Shown: in pieces, positions 17,379 to 26,070 of the stretch
Layout: every line of letters starts with the position of its first letter
Position numbering within the stretch: position 1 is the stretch's first letter
NCBI GenBank assembly: GCA_014324045.1
Contig: JACOMY010000012.1
Span: 1-63,557, forward strand
DNA length: 63,557 nt
Direction: 5' to 3'
From: Rhodospirillales bacterium
Lineage (GTDB): Bacteria; Pseudomonadota; Alphaproteobacteria; Kiloniellales; JACOMY01
Notes under the pieces: model-generated
Told to the model about the DNA's origin: nothing
The model's database searches: none
The model's input: only the letters and a program-made list of their open reading frames with translations
Position numbers and translations under genes: made by a program

Positions 17379-18250
17379 GGCTTCAGACGCCACACACCGC
17401 CCTCGCCCTCCTCAAACGGCCAGGACAATCCATCCGGGAGACTCTTCGGAGGGGGCGAGGGCGAGGCACTGCGCAGCATCTCCTGCGTCAGGCCGGTCGC
17501 ACCGGTGAGGTCCGCGCCGATGAGGTGCGCGACTTCGAGGTTCGCGCCAGTGAGGTCCGCGCCGCGGAGATCTGCATCGAAGAGGCTTGCGCCGCCGAGA
17601 TCCGCGCCGCGGAGGGTTGCTTCCAAGAGGTCCGAGGCGGCGAGATCCGCGTAGATGAGATCAGCGCGGGTGAGGTTCGCGCCGCCGAGGTTCGCCTTGA
17701 TGAGGTTCGCGCCGCCGAGATCCGCGCCGCCGAGATCCGCGCCGCCGAGATCCGCGCCGCGGAGGGTCGCGTCAGTAAGGGTCGCGTCAGTAAGGGTCGC
17801 GTCAGTAAGGGTCGCGCCGAAAATGTACGCGCCGGCAAGATCGGCGCCGGCAAGATCGGCGCCGGTGAGGCCCGAGCCAGTGAGATTCGCGCCGGCGAGA
17901 TCCGCGTCAGTAAGGGTCGTGCCAGTCAAGTTCGCGTTGAAGATGTACGAGCCGGAGAGGTTCGCGCCGGAGAGGTTCGCGCCGGGGAGGCTCGCGCCGG
18001 GGAGGCTCGCGCCGGTGAGATTCGCGCCGGTGAGGACAGCATCTTCGAGGTCAGCGTAGCTGAGATTCGCGCGGCTGAGATTCGCGTCGGCAAGATCCGC
18101 GTATGCGAGGTCGGTGGCGGCGAGGTCCGCGCCGACGAGGTTGGCGCCGACGAGGTTGGCGCCCCGCCAAGTCTCCTGTGCGGCCGGCGAACCCGGCTCC
18201 GCCAGCGCCAGAACCGCCAGAGCGGCAGCTATCCGCGTCATTGATCTCAT
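17375..18250 (-). CDS. Secreted pentapeptide-repeat protein
   Basis: 291 aa from the ATG at 18250, chosen for GGGAGG about 10 bp upstream; ATG 18241 aligns with the neighbour's leader and is possible. A signal peptide (TRIAAALAVLALAEPG, cleavage near PAAQ) precedes some 45 tandem A(D/N)LxG pentapeptides forming a right-handed quadrilateral beta-helix, then a non-repeat tail with LTQEMLRSASPSPPPKSLP. The final TGA overlaps the GTG of the next gene. Pentapeptide proteins include DNA mimics and scaffold proteins; a secreted one cannot act on gyrase, so its role is unknown. Repeats are also near-identical at the DNA level. Confidence 0.8.
   Translation of the reverse strand: MRSMTRIAAALAVLALAEPGSPAAQETWRGANLVGANLVGADLAATDLAYADLADANLSRANLSYADLEDAVLTGANLTGASLPGASLPGANLSGANLSGSYIFNANLTGTTLTDADLAGANLTGSGLTGADLAGADLAGAYIFGATLTDATLTDATLTDATLRGADLGGADLGGADLGGANLIKANLGGANLTRADLIYADLAASDLLEATLRGADLGGASLFDADLRGADLTGANLEVAHLIGADLTGATGLTQEMLRSASPSPPPKSLPDGLSWPFEEGEGGVWRLKP
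17711..17755. repeat. Three exact 15-bp tandem repeats inside the pentapeptide gene
   Basis: GCCGCCGAGATCCGC is repeated three times without mismatch, encoding three identical GADLG-type pentapeptides on the minus strand. Exact DNA identity implies recent slippage expansion. Confidence 0.9.
17766..17810. repeat. Second block of three exact 15-bp tandem repeats
   Basis: GTCGCGTCAGTAAGG is repeated three times exactly, encoding three identical TDATL pentapeptides on the minus strand. It is close to, but different from, the neighbouring repeat block. Confidence 0.9.
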
Positions 18251-18278
18251 CGCGTTTCGCCCTCCCGTTTCATTGCTG

Positions 18279-18524
18279 CTACGCCCCGACGACCACGGCC
18301 TTCTCCGGCCCGAACCAGACAGCCCGGCCCAGGATGCGGTCACTCTCTTCGACCGCACGGGCGACCCAGCCCGCATTGTCGCTGATCATGATCCACCCGT
18401 CGTCCTCGAAACGCAAGCGCTTGACCACCAAGCCGGTCTCGGTCCTCAGCACATAAACCCGCCCCTGCTGCGGTTCGCAGTCGCCAAGATCGATCGCCAG
18501 AATGTCGCCCGACTGGATCGTCGC
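18279..18524 (-). pseudogene. Fragment of an S24 (LexA/CI-type) repressor protease domain
   Basis: An 82-codon frame bounded upstream by an in-frame TAA and ending in TAG. It starts in QSGDILAIDLGDCEPQQGRV and continues with VYVLRTETGLVVKRLRFEDD and a GRAVWFGPEK end. This is the C-terminal half of an S24 peptidase fold; the Lys in VVKRL is the expected catalytic lysine. The DNA-binding domain and the usual serine region are missing, and no start codon is available. Probably a relic of a prophage or mobile-element repressor. Confidence 0.6.
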
Positions 18525-19141
18525 TTATGAATCCAAGCTTACCTTTCGGCGGCCCAGTCAGATCTCCAATACCGGCCCTATTGAGATCTCCGGCAATGCA
18601 CCGCCGCCGCTGGCCAGCTTCCTGCCAGAGCAGACGATCTATCTGGCTAACTAGCTATCTGGCCAATCTGGCCAAATCCGTGGCGTCGGCACTGGCTGGA
18701 GGGCTTCGACATCAAGCGCCGAAAATCCTTTTACATCTCTGGCTGACCCTGCCGGAGACCCCTTCGCGATCGGCCGCCAGAGCGTGCCGCACAGCGTCCG
18801 CATCTCCGTCACCGGTCCGCGCAGCAGCTGCACACCGGAGCCTGGCCTCTCGATGGTGCGCGCTCTACGGATGCGCGGCGGGATCATGGTCCACCGCTTG
18901 CCGGGCGGATGAATCGAAGGTTCCAATTGTATCGAATCGGCAGGATTTTACCGGTATGACCGCAATCGGTATCCTTGCAGGCGCATGAGGCGCCGCCCTC
19001 CGGAGCGACCGTTCGCCGGCTCCCGCGCTTGTCTTCCTTCAGTTGGGAAAGACTGCCGACCAGGCGGCCGAGATAGCCGAATCGAGACTGGAAAAGAAAG
19101 CCTCCCTGGGGGCAGACTCCTGTTGCCCGCCAGCCAAAGGG
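18525..19141. other. Degenerate region upstream of the flavin oxidoreductase gene
   Basis: About 600 bp with no intact gene. Short frames on both strands look like debris. One plus-strand frame near 18567-18654 has a phage- or surface-protein-like run (NTGPIEISGNAPPPLASFLP) ending in TAG; a minus-strand frame around 18651-18926 may also be a remnant. Small direct repeats of TATCTGGCxAA type occur at 18640-18680. Together with the repressor fragment this suggests an eroded mobile element. Confidence 0.4.
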
Positions 19142-21109
19142 ATGCCTTTCTTGTCCTCTTCCTTTCCAAACCTCTTTTCGTCGCTCGTACTCGGGCCGTT
19201 AATCTTGACCAATCGCATCGTCTCGACCGGGCACGACACCAGCATGGCGCAGAACGGGACGGTCACCGATGCCATGATCGCCTACCATACCGCCAGGGCA
19301 CGGGGCGGCGTCGGTCTGATCGTCACCCAGGCGATCGGCGTGCACGAGACCGCGCGCTACACCAATCATGTTCTCATGGGAACCGACGAACACGCGGTCG
19401 CCGGCTTCCGTCGTCTGGCCGAGGCGGTCCACAGCGAAGGCGTCCCCCTGATTGGGCAGCTGTTCCATCCAGGCCGCGAGATGACCGAGTCCCTGGACGG
19501 GTCCGCGCCGGTGGCCTATGCGCCCTCGGTCGCGCCCAGCGAGCGCTTTCACGTGATCCCGCGCAGCATGCCCTTGTCCCTGATCGAAGAGATTCTCGCA
19601 AGCTACGGCAGCACCGCCGCCCGCCTGGAACAAGCCGGCTTGGACGGCGTGGAGATCGCCGCCAGCCACGGCTACCTGCCGGCCCAGTTCCTCAGCCCGC
19701 AGATCAATCGCCGCGGCGACGCCTACGGCGGCAGCCTGGAAAATCGCATGCGCTTCCTCAAAGAGGCCATCGCCGCGGTGCGGACGGCGACCGGTCCGGG
19801 CTTCGCCGTGGGGCTACGCATCTCCAGCGACGAGCGGCTGGACGAGGGACTGGGTCAGGCCGGCGCCTTGCCGGCCATCCTGTCGGTGCAGGACGACCTG
19901 GATTACGTCAGCCTGGTCGAGGGCTCTTCGGCGGCCAACGGTGCGGCCATCCATATCGTCCCGCCGATGTACTACGACAGCGGCTACACGGCGGCCTCTG
20001 CTGCGGCGATCAAGCAGGCCGTCTCGCTCCCGGTTTTGGTCACCGGCCGCATCAACCAACCGCAAGAGGCCGAAGCCCTGATCGCAGCCGGCAGCGCCGA
20101 TCTCTGCGGCATGACCCGCGCCATGATTTGCGATCCCAAGATGCCGTCCAAGGCGCGCGAGGGTCGGCTGGACGACATCCGCGCCTGCATTGCCTGCAAT
20201 CAAGCCTGCATCGGGCATTTTCACCTGGGCCATCCCATCTCCTGTATCCAGTATCCGGAGAGCGGCCGCGAGCAGCTCTACGGCACGCTGACGCCGGCGG
20301 CGCGTCCCAAGAAGGTGATGGTGGTCGGCGGCGGCCCCGGCGGCATGAAGGCAGCTGCCGTGGCAGCAGCCAGGGGCCACAAGGCCACCCTCTTCGAGGC
20401 CCAGGCGCAGCTCGGCGGTCAGGCCCGGCTGGCGCAACTGCTGCCTCATCGCAGCGAGTTCGGCGGCATCGTCACCAACCTTTCGCGCGAGCTGGAATTG
20501 GCCGGGGTGGAGGTCCGCACCAAGACCCGCGTCGACCGCCAGGTGGTGTCTGCCGAGGCGCCCGATGCCATTATTTTGGCTACCGGCAGCAGACCGCTTA
20601 CCCCCCTGGCCTTCGAGGACGACGGCGAGGGTCAGGTGGTGGAGGCCTGCCAGATCCTCCGCAACGAGGCGAACGTCGGCAGCTCCGTCGTGGTGGCGGA
20701 CTGGACCTGCAACTGGGTCGGCATGGGCATCGCCGAGCTGTTGGCCGAAAAGGGCTGTCACGTGCGGCTTGCCGTGAACGGCGTCTTCGCCGGCCAGGCC
20801 CTGCAGTCCTATGTGCGCGACGCCAATATCGGCCGCCTGCATGCGCTGGGGGTCGAGGTAATTACCTACGCACGCCTCTTCGGCCGCGACGCCGAAAGCG
20901 TCTACCTGCAGCATACGGTTAACGGCGAGGCCATCGTAATCGAGGGAGTCGACACTCTGGTCCTCTCCCTGGGCCGGGAACCCGAGACCGCATTGGCGGA
21001 CGATCTGGCGTCCTTTCCGGGAGAGCTCCTCTCGGTCGGCGATTGCGTGATGGCCCGTACCTGCGAGGAGGCCGTCCTCGAAGGTCTGCGCGCCGCTTGG
21101 ACACTTTAG
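19142..21109 (+). CDS. NADH:flavin oxidoreductase of the TMADH / 2,4-dienoyl-CoA reductase type
   Basis: 655 aa from the ATG at 19142, just before the conserved NRIVSTGHDT; the frame is open upstream without conservation. Three parts: an old-yellow-enzyme FMN barrel (to about 340; VEIAASHGYLPAQFLSP, NRRGDAYGGSLENR), a cluster CIACNQAC with a further Cys 11 residues on (C-x2-C-x3-C-x11-C, for 4Fe-4S), and an FAD/NAD(P)H domain (VMVVGGGPGGMKAA). Relatives include 2,4-dienoyl-CoA reductase and demethylases of trimethylamine, dimethylglycine and N-methylproline. HPISCIQYPESGRE favours the N-demethylase side, which would fit the methylamine-type cluster at 32-45 kb; this is inference. Confidence 0.85.
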   Translation: MPFLSSSFPNLFSSLVLGPLILTNRIVSTGHDTSMAQNGTVTDAMIAYHTARARGGVGLIVTQAIGVHETARYTNHVLMGTDEHAVAGFRRLAEAVHSEGVPLIGQLFHPGREMTESLDGSAPVAYAPSVAPSERFHVIPRSMPLSLIEEILASYGSTAARLEQAGLDGVEIAASHGYLPAQFLSPQINRRGDAYGGSLENRMRFLKEAIAAVRTATGPGFAVGLRISSDERLDEGLGQAGALPAILSVQDDLDYVSLVEGSSAANGAAIHIVPPMYYDSGYTAASAAAIKQAVSLPVLVTGRINQPQEAEALIAAGSADLCGMTRAMICDPKMPSKAREGRLDDIRACIACNQACIGHFHLGHPISCIQYPESGREQLYGTLTPAARPKKVMVVGGGPGGMKAAAVAAARGHKATLFEAQAQLGGQARLAQLLPHRSEFGGIVTNLSRELELAGVEVRTKTRVDRQVVSAEAPDAIILATGSRPLTPLAFEDDGEGQVVEACQILRNEANVGSSVVVADWTCNWVGMGIAELLAEKGCHVRLAVNGVFAGQALQSYVRDANIGRLHALGVEVITYARLFGRDAESVYLQHTVNGEAIVIEGVDTLVLSLGREPETALADDLASFPGELLSVGDCVMARTCEEAVLEGLRAAWTL

Positions 21110-21215
21110 ACGTCTTAGTAGAGGTCTTGGGCGTCGCGGTCAAAGAAGGCAAAAGCAGCGAGCGACCGGTCCGCGCCGGCGATCGTCACGTCTTGCTCCG
21201 TCAAATCGCCCTTCG

Positions 21216-24200
21216 TCATCGCCCCTGCTCATCGGGTAGCGCCCGGTCGATCTGCTCCCGCAGTTCCCTCCCGGTTTTGGCGAAACCGAGTATACGGGCG
21301 GTGGCGACGATCAGATCCTCGCGTGGCATCTCCCCGCTCTCCGTGACAACCCGCGCCGCCGCGGCGCGGATCTCGATGGGCGGGAGCAGAGCCGCCTTGG
21401 TCGGCGCGTCTTCCCCGGACCGGTCGCGCAGCGGAGGGTTGTCCCGCTGCTCTGCGGTCATAACGAATTCCCCGTCCAGGACGAGCCGTCCGGACCGTTC
21501 CACCCGCATGAGCGCCTGATCGGATGTGCTTTGGATCCGGCTGCCGGCCCGCGCCTTGCCGAAGGCGGCGGCCATCCGGCGCGCCACCAGGTCCCGGTGG
21601 ATCGGCCCCTCTGTCTCTAGGATCCGGATCGCCAGGGGATCCAGGAGGGACGCCGGGGCTTCATGCGGCTCCACGCTCGTGCTTACGGTCAAGTTGAAGG
21701 CAACATAAGCGGGGGCACTCAGCTTTGGCGCCGGGGGAAGGACCGCTTCGGGCGAGGGGTCCGTTACAGCATCCGGCGCTGGGGCAGGCCGGCCGCCCTT
21801 GTTGGCTCCCGCGAAGGCGGGCCTCTCCGCGCCCGCGGCCGCTTCGAGCGCGTCCCGGAGCCGGTCGATTTCAGCAGCGCGACGATGGAACCAATCGGTA
21901 CTCCAGATCCGATGGAAGCGCCAGCCGAGCCCTTCCAGCACGTCCTGGCGCAGCCGGTCCCGCTCCCGTGCTGAGAGGGCGGAGTGATAGGCGGCCCCGT
22001 CGCACTCCACCGCCAGAATGTAGCGGCCCGGCTGGTCCGGGTGACGCACCCCAAGATCGATTTTGAACCCGGCCGAGCCAACCTGATGGTCGCACGGATA
22101 GCCGAGATGCCGGATTGCCTCTGCCACATCCGACTCGAGCGGACTGTCCGGCGGCTCCCCGGTCGCCTGCGGCTGCTCCATCTGCCCGCTGCGCGCGAAC
22201 TCGAGGAAGCGTTTGAGCACCCGCGGCCCGTCCCGGCTGGTGCGTTTCGGGTCGATATCGTTCGGGTCGAAGGAGCAGAAGACGACACAGCGGGTCCGGG
22301 CGCGGGAGAAGAGCACGTTCAAGCGCCGCTCGCCGCCCTCGCCGTTCACCGGGCCGAAGGACATCGATGTCAGCCGCCCGCCCGGCTCCGCCGGCCCATA
22401 GCCGACGGAAATCAGGATCGCGTCCCGCTCGTCTCCCTGCACGTTTTCGATGTTCTTGACGAACACGTCCTCAGACCGCCCCACCCGGAGGAAGTCGTCA
22501 AGAATTTCATCCTGGCGCCGGGCGATTTCGAGCACCTCGGTCAGCATATCCGACTGCGCCTTCGAGAAGGCGATCACCCCAAGCGACAGGGCCGGGTGGG
22601 TGCGAGCGTACTCGGCAACCGCTTGCGCGACAGCCTCCGCCTCGATCCGGTTGGTTCCGGGGCGGCCTGTCCCACGGGACCCACTGGTATAGACGCCCGG
22701 CACCTGCCGGAACGCCAACCCATATCCCGGGTCGTTCTGGAGCGGCGACGGCGGCAGAATCAGTCGGCTGTCGTAGAACTCCGCGTTGTTCACCGCGATC
22801 AGCGAGGGATCGCGCGACCGGTAATGCCATTCCAGCATCGCCGGATTCAGCCCACGCGCCTCGCACAGCGTCAACACGCTCTCCATCTCGGTCGCGGCGG
22901 CGGTCGGGATCTCTTCCTCTTCCCCGCCTGCCTCCATCTCCCCGGGCCCGGCGATCCGGTCGAAGAAGCTGGTGGGCGGGAGCTGCTTTTGGTCTCCCAC
23001 TACGACGATCTGGCGGCAGCGCGCGATCGCCCCGAGCGCCTCTTCGGGGCGGACCTGGCTCGCCTCGTCGATGACGAGCAGATCGAATTTCACCGCATCG
23101 GGCGGCAGATACTGTGCGATGGAGATTGGGCTCATCAGCAGGACCGGCTTGATTCTCTGCACCATCGGCCCGGCCTGCTGCACGATCCGGCGGATTGAAT
23201 GGTGACGGCTCTTTTTCGCCATCTCGCCGCGCAGGAATCCCATCGGCCCGGCCGCCCCGGCCGGGAGCTGGGCCAAGTGCTTCGCGCGGATGAGCCGCCG
23301 GGTCTCCGCCAGCCGCGCCTCCTCCAGATGCCGGAACGCGGCAACCTGATCGTGACGATCCGTCTGCGCGAGCTCATCAAGGCCCGGCAGAGCCGCGCGG
23401 GCTGCGTCCCAGCGGGCCTCGGCAGTCGCATAGAGAAACTCGTCCTCCGCCCGGTCGGGCGCGAGCTCGCCCGCGTCCAGCATCGCAATCAGGGAGGCGA
23501 GCCCCTCCCGTTGCAGCCCCGCGGCAAGATGCGAAAGACGCGCCCACTCCCCAAAGCGATCGAGGCCGGCCTGCATTGCAGCGATCCGGCGGGCGAGGGG
23601 CTCCAAGGGCATGTCTTCCCCTTCCGGCCAGCAGATCGAGAGACGCTCCGCCAGCGCCTCCAGCGCCCCCTCCACAGCTTCCAAGGCATCGCTGAGTTCG
23701 GCTCCCCCCTCCGCCGCCGCGCAGAGTTTGTCGAGGCTCTTCGTATCCATATCCCGCAGCGGGACGATCGCGGCCAGGCGGCTCAGCCAGTCGGCCTGCG
23801 CAATGAGCGCGGCGAAGGCGGTTCGTTCGCCACGCCACGCGGGGCCGAGATGCTCCTTGAGCCAGCCCTCCTCAGCGGAGAGTTCCCGGCGCCGCCGCCG
23901 GACCGCGGCCAAGCTATCGACCAGCCGCAGCCGCTCCGAGGGCGCCTTCGGCAGCGGACCGGTCAGCAGGGTGGCGAGTTCTCTGCTGGCCGCACGGTAC
24001 GCCCCGAAGATGCGGGCCCAGAACGAGCCGACCCCGGGCGCCAGGCGGGCGCGAATCGCGGCCGGCTCCGCCTCGAAAGCAGCCTCTGCGAAGAGCGATG
24101 CGGCCGCACCCCGGGCTTCCGCCCAGGCCCGCCCGGCCCGGAGCGCCTGCACAAGCCGGGGCTCCCCGGCCCGAGACAGGAGGACAGCAGTCGCATCCCG

Positions 24201-25916
24201 CCCCTCTGCGGGCCGGCGTGCCGAAGCAAGAACCGGAGCACAGAGAAGATCCCTTAAGCACCGGCAGTCCGGCAGAGACAAGGGGGCCGGTCTGCCAGCC
24301 ATCTCCGCCAACCGCCTGGCGGTTTCCTGCAAAGTTTCAATCGCCCCGGACGCCTGCGCCAACTCCGCTTCGAGCCGCTGCAAGTCCGTGGGCTGCAGGC
24401 TGGTCGCCCCGGCCCCGGCGAAAGGGTGGTTCCGGCGCGGCCCCACCTGAGCGAGAAGCTCGGCATAGTCCCTCACCCGCTCTGCCAAACTTCGGCGCGC
24501 CGCCTCGTCGAGGGCGGCTAGTCCGTCGCGTGGCAGTCGAGGCGGCGGGACGTCCTGACCGACGCAGCGGGCGATCTCCGCCATCGCTCGGAAGGGGGTG
24601 AAGGTTTGCCCGGGAACCGCTTCATGCAGCAGCGCCGTCACCCTGTTCAGCAGGTCGCGGGCGCGCTGCAGCGCAGCGGGCGGTTCCGGCATCTCCGGCG
24701 TGGACCGGCCTGCGTTAAGGGTACGGGCGAGTTCCTGAACGAACGCCTTCTTGTTTGCGGCCCGGGAGTGAATCTCAAGGCAGAGGTCGCCAAGCCCGAC
24801 ATGCCGCAGCCGGTCGTGCACGACCGAGAGCGCCGCCATCTTCTCGGCGACGAACAGGACCGTTTTCCCGTCGTGCACGGCACCGGCGACGATGTTGGCG
24901 ATGGTTTGGGACTTGCCGGTCCCGGGCGGGCCCTGCACGACCAGGTTGCGGCCCGCGCGAATCTCCTCGATCGTCCGGGTCTGGGATGCGTCCGCCGGCA
25001 CCACATGCAGAAGGTCGGCAGGCGCCAGCCGTGGGTCGAGCCGCTCCCGCGGCCCGAACAGGGGAGCCGTCCGCTCGAAACCGCCGCCCAGAAGGCGGCC
25101 CATGACGGGGTGCTTCTCGAAGGCCTCCTCCGGCCAGCGCTCCAGCTCTAGGTCTTTCATCATCAAGAGCTTCGAGAAGGAAAAGAAGCCCAGATGCATC
25201 CCGTCCCGGTCCAACGACCAGCGGTCGCGGCTTTCGATGCGGCCAGCCAGGTTGTCGAAATAGGCCTCGGGGTCGAATGTCTCGTCCTCCGCGATCTCCG
25301 GTAGTTCCAGCCGGAAATCCGCCCACAGCCGCTCCTGGAGCGGTAGATTGGTTGCGATCTCCGTATCCCGCGCGCGCAAGTCGAAGGTGGCGCGCCGGTC
25401 ATCCCGAACCAGTTCCACCGGGAGCAGGATGAGCGGCGCTTCCCGCCGGGTCTGCGAGCTGTCGCTCTCGAACCAGCGCAGGAAGCCCATCGCAAGGTAG
25501 AGGATGTTGACGCCCTGCTCCTCCTCCGAGGTGCGGGCGTCGGTGAAGAGCCGCAGGAGCCGTCGCTGCAGGGTTTCCGGACCGAGCCTAGTCTCAAGGA
25601 AAAGATCCCGATAGCGGATCTCCAGATCAGACTCGTCCGGCTCCGCAACCGCGAGCCGCAGACCGTCCGATTCGGCCTCCTCGTCCGGATCCTCTTTATC
25701 GCGGGCCCGAAAGCGCATCCGCTTCGATTGCAGCCGCAGGAGGTCGAAGATGTCCGCGCTCCGCTCGTTCACGATGTTCAGCGCGTTGGTCCGCGCCGCG
25801 GAGCGGTTGACGTGAATCAGCCGGTTCCGGGTTCCCGTCTCCACCAGCCGGCGCCGCGCCTTCTCAAGTTCCTCGCGCACGGCGGGCAGATTTGTGGGGC
25901 AGGGTATGTTTTCCAT
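21216..25916 (-). CDS. DUF4011 - superfamily 1 helicase - Vsr/MTES-type nuclease, Hhe-like defence protein
   Basis: 1566 aa from the ATG at 25916 (an in-frame start 57 bp upstream is unconserved). Order: DUF4011-type N-terminus (TGTRNRLIHVNRS near 28), Walker A GPPGTGKS at 329-336, long helical insertion, Walker B LLVIDEASQVRPEE near 945, helicase motifs GDQKQLPPTSFF, WHYRSRDPSLI and LNVLFSRARTRCVVF, then an endonuclease domain near 1280-1390 (GFKIDLGVRHP, AVECDGAAYHS, WRFHRIWSTDWF) and a DUF3320-like tail. This matches the single-protein DUF4011-helicase-Vsr antiviral system reported as Hhe. It stands alone between metabolic genes with no methylase. The architecture is certain; antiphage activity is inferred. 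Confidence 0.88.
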   Translation of the reverse strand: MENIPCPTNLPAVREELEKARRRLVETGTRNRLIHVNRSAARTNALNIVNERSADIFDLLRLQSKRMRFRARDKEDPDEEAESDGLRLAVAEPDESDLEIRYRDLFLETRLGPETLQRRLLRLFTDARTSEEEQGVNILYLAMGFLRWFESDSSQTRREAPLILLPVELVRDDRRATFDLRARDTEIATNLPLQERLWADFRLELPEIAEDETFDPEAYFDNLAGRIESRDRWSLDRDGMHLGFFSFSKLLMMKDLELERWPEEAFEKHPVMGRLLGGGFERTAPLFGPRERLDPRLAPADLLHVVPADASQTRTIEEIRAGRNLVVQGPPGTGKSQTIANIVAGAVHDGKTVLFVAEKMAALSVVHDRLRHVGLGDLCLEIHSRAANKKAFVQELARTLNAGRSTPEMPEPPAALQRARDLLNRVTALLHEAVPGQTFTPFRAMAEIARCVGQDVPPPRLPRDGLAALDEAARRSLAERVRDYAELLAQVGPRRNHPFAGAGATSLQPTDLQRLEAELAQASGAIETLQETARRLAEMAGRPAPLSLPDCRCLRDLLCAPVLASARRPAEGRDATAVLLSRAGEPRLVQALRAGRAWAEARGAAASLFAEAAFEAEPAAIRARLAPGVGSFWARIFGAYRAASRELATLLTGPLPKAPSERLRLVDSLAAVRRRRRELSAEEGWLKEHLGPAWRGERTAFAALIAQADWLSRLAAIVPLRDMDTKSLDKLCAAAEGGAELSDALEAVEGALEALAERLSICWPEGEDMPLEPLARRIAAMQAGLDRFGEWARLSHLAAGLQREGLASLIAMLDAGELAPDRAEDEFLYATAEARWDAARAALPGLDELAQTDRHDQVAAFRHLEEARLAETRRLIRAKHLAQLPAGAAGPMGFLRGEMAKKSRHHSIRRIVQQAGPMVQRIKPVLLMSPISIAQYLPPDAVKFDLLVIDEASQVRPEEALGAIARCRQIVVVGDQKQLPPTSFFDRIAGPGEMEAGGEEEEIPTAAATEMESVLTLCEARGLNPAMLEWHYRSRDPSLIAVNNAEFYDSRLILPPSPLQNDPGYGLAFRQVPGVYTSGSRGTGRPGTNRIEAEAVAQAVAEYARTHPALSLGVIAFSKAQSDMLTEVLEIARRQDEILDDFLRVGRSEDVFVKNIENVQGDERDAILISVGYGPAEPGGRLTSMSFGPVNGEGGERRLNVLFSRARTRCVVFCSFDPNDIDPKRTSRDGPRVLKRFLEFARSGQMEQPQATGEPPDSPLESDVAEAIRHLGYPCDHQVGSAGFKIDLGVRHPDQPGRYILAVECDGAAYHSALSARERDRLRQDVLEGLGWRFHRIWSTDWFHRRAAEIDRLRDALEAAAGAERPAFAGANKGGRPAPAPDAVTDPSPEAVLPPAPKLSAPAYVAFNLTVSTSVEPHEAPASLLDPLAIRILETEGPIHRDLVARRMAAAFGKARAGSRIQSTSDQALMRVERSGRLVLDGEFVMTAEQRDNPPLRDRSGEDAPTKAALLPPIEIRAAAARVVTESGEMPREDLIVATARILGFAKTGRELREQIDRALPDEQGR

Positions 25917-26070
25917 GGGGGATTTTCCTGTCTGGCGGCTCCCAAAGCTCTTGTTCGCGCAACTATCGGCCAAGCAATGCGGGCGGGGCCGCCCGGGACT
26001 GAAGGCAATCCTCCGAAGCCGGCGAGGTCTCCGGGAACAGGCTTAAAGGGGCCAGACTTAAGGGCCCGGC

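Noticed and set aside
17000..18244. 414-codon plus-strand frame rich in glutamate/arginine repeats
   Set aside because: It is the antisense reading of the pentapeptide repeats; the minus strand has signal peptide, ribosome site and true pentapeptide pattern.
21984..24601. Long plus-strand frames antisense to the helicase gene
   Set aside because: They are shadows of the GC-rich minus-strand coding sequence, low in conserved motifs.
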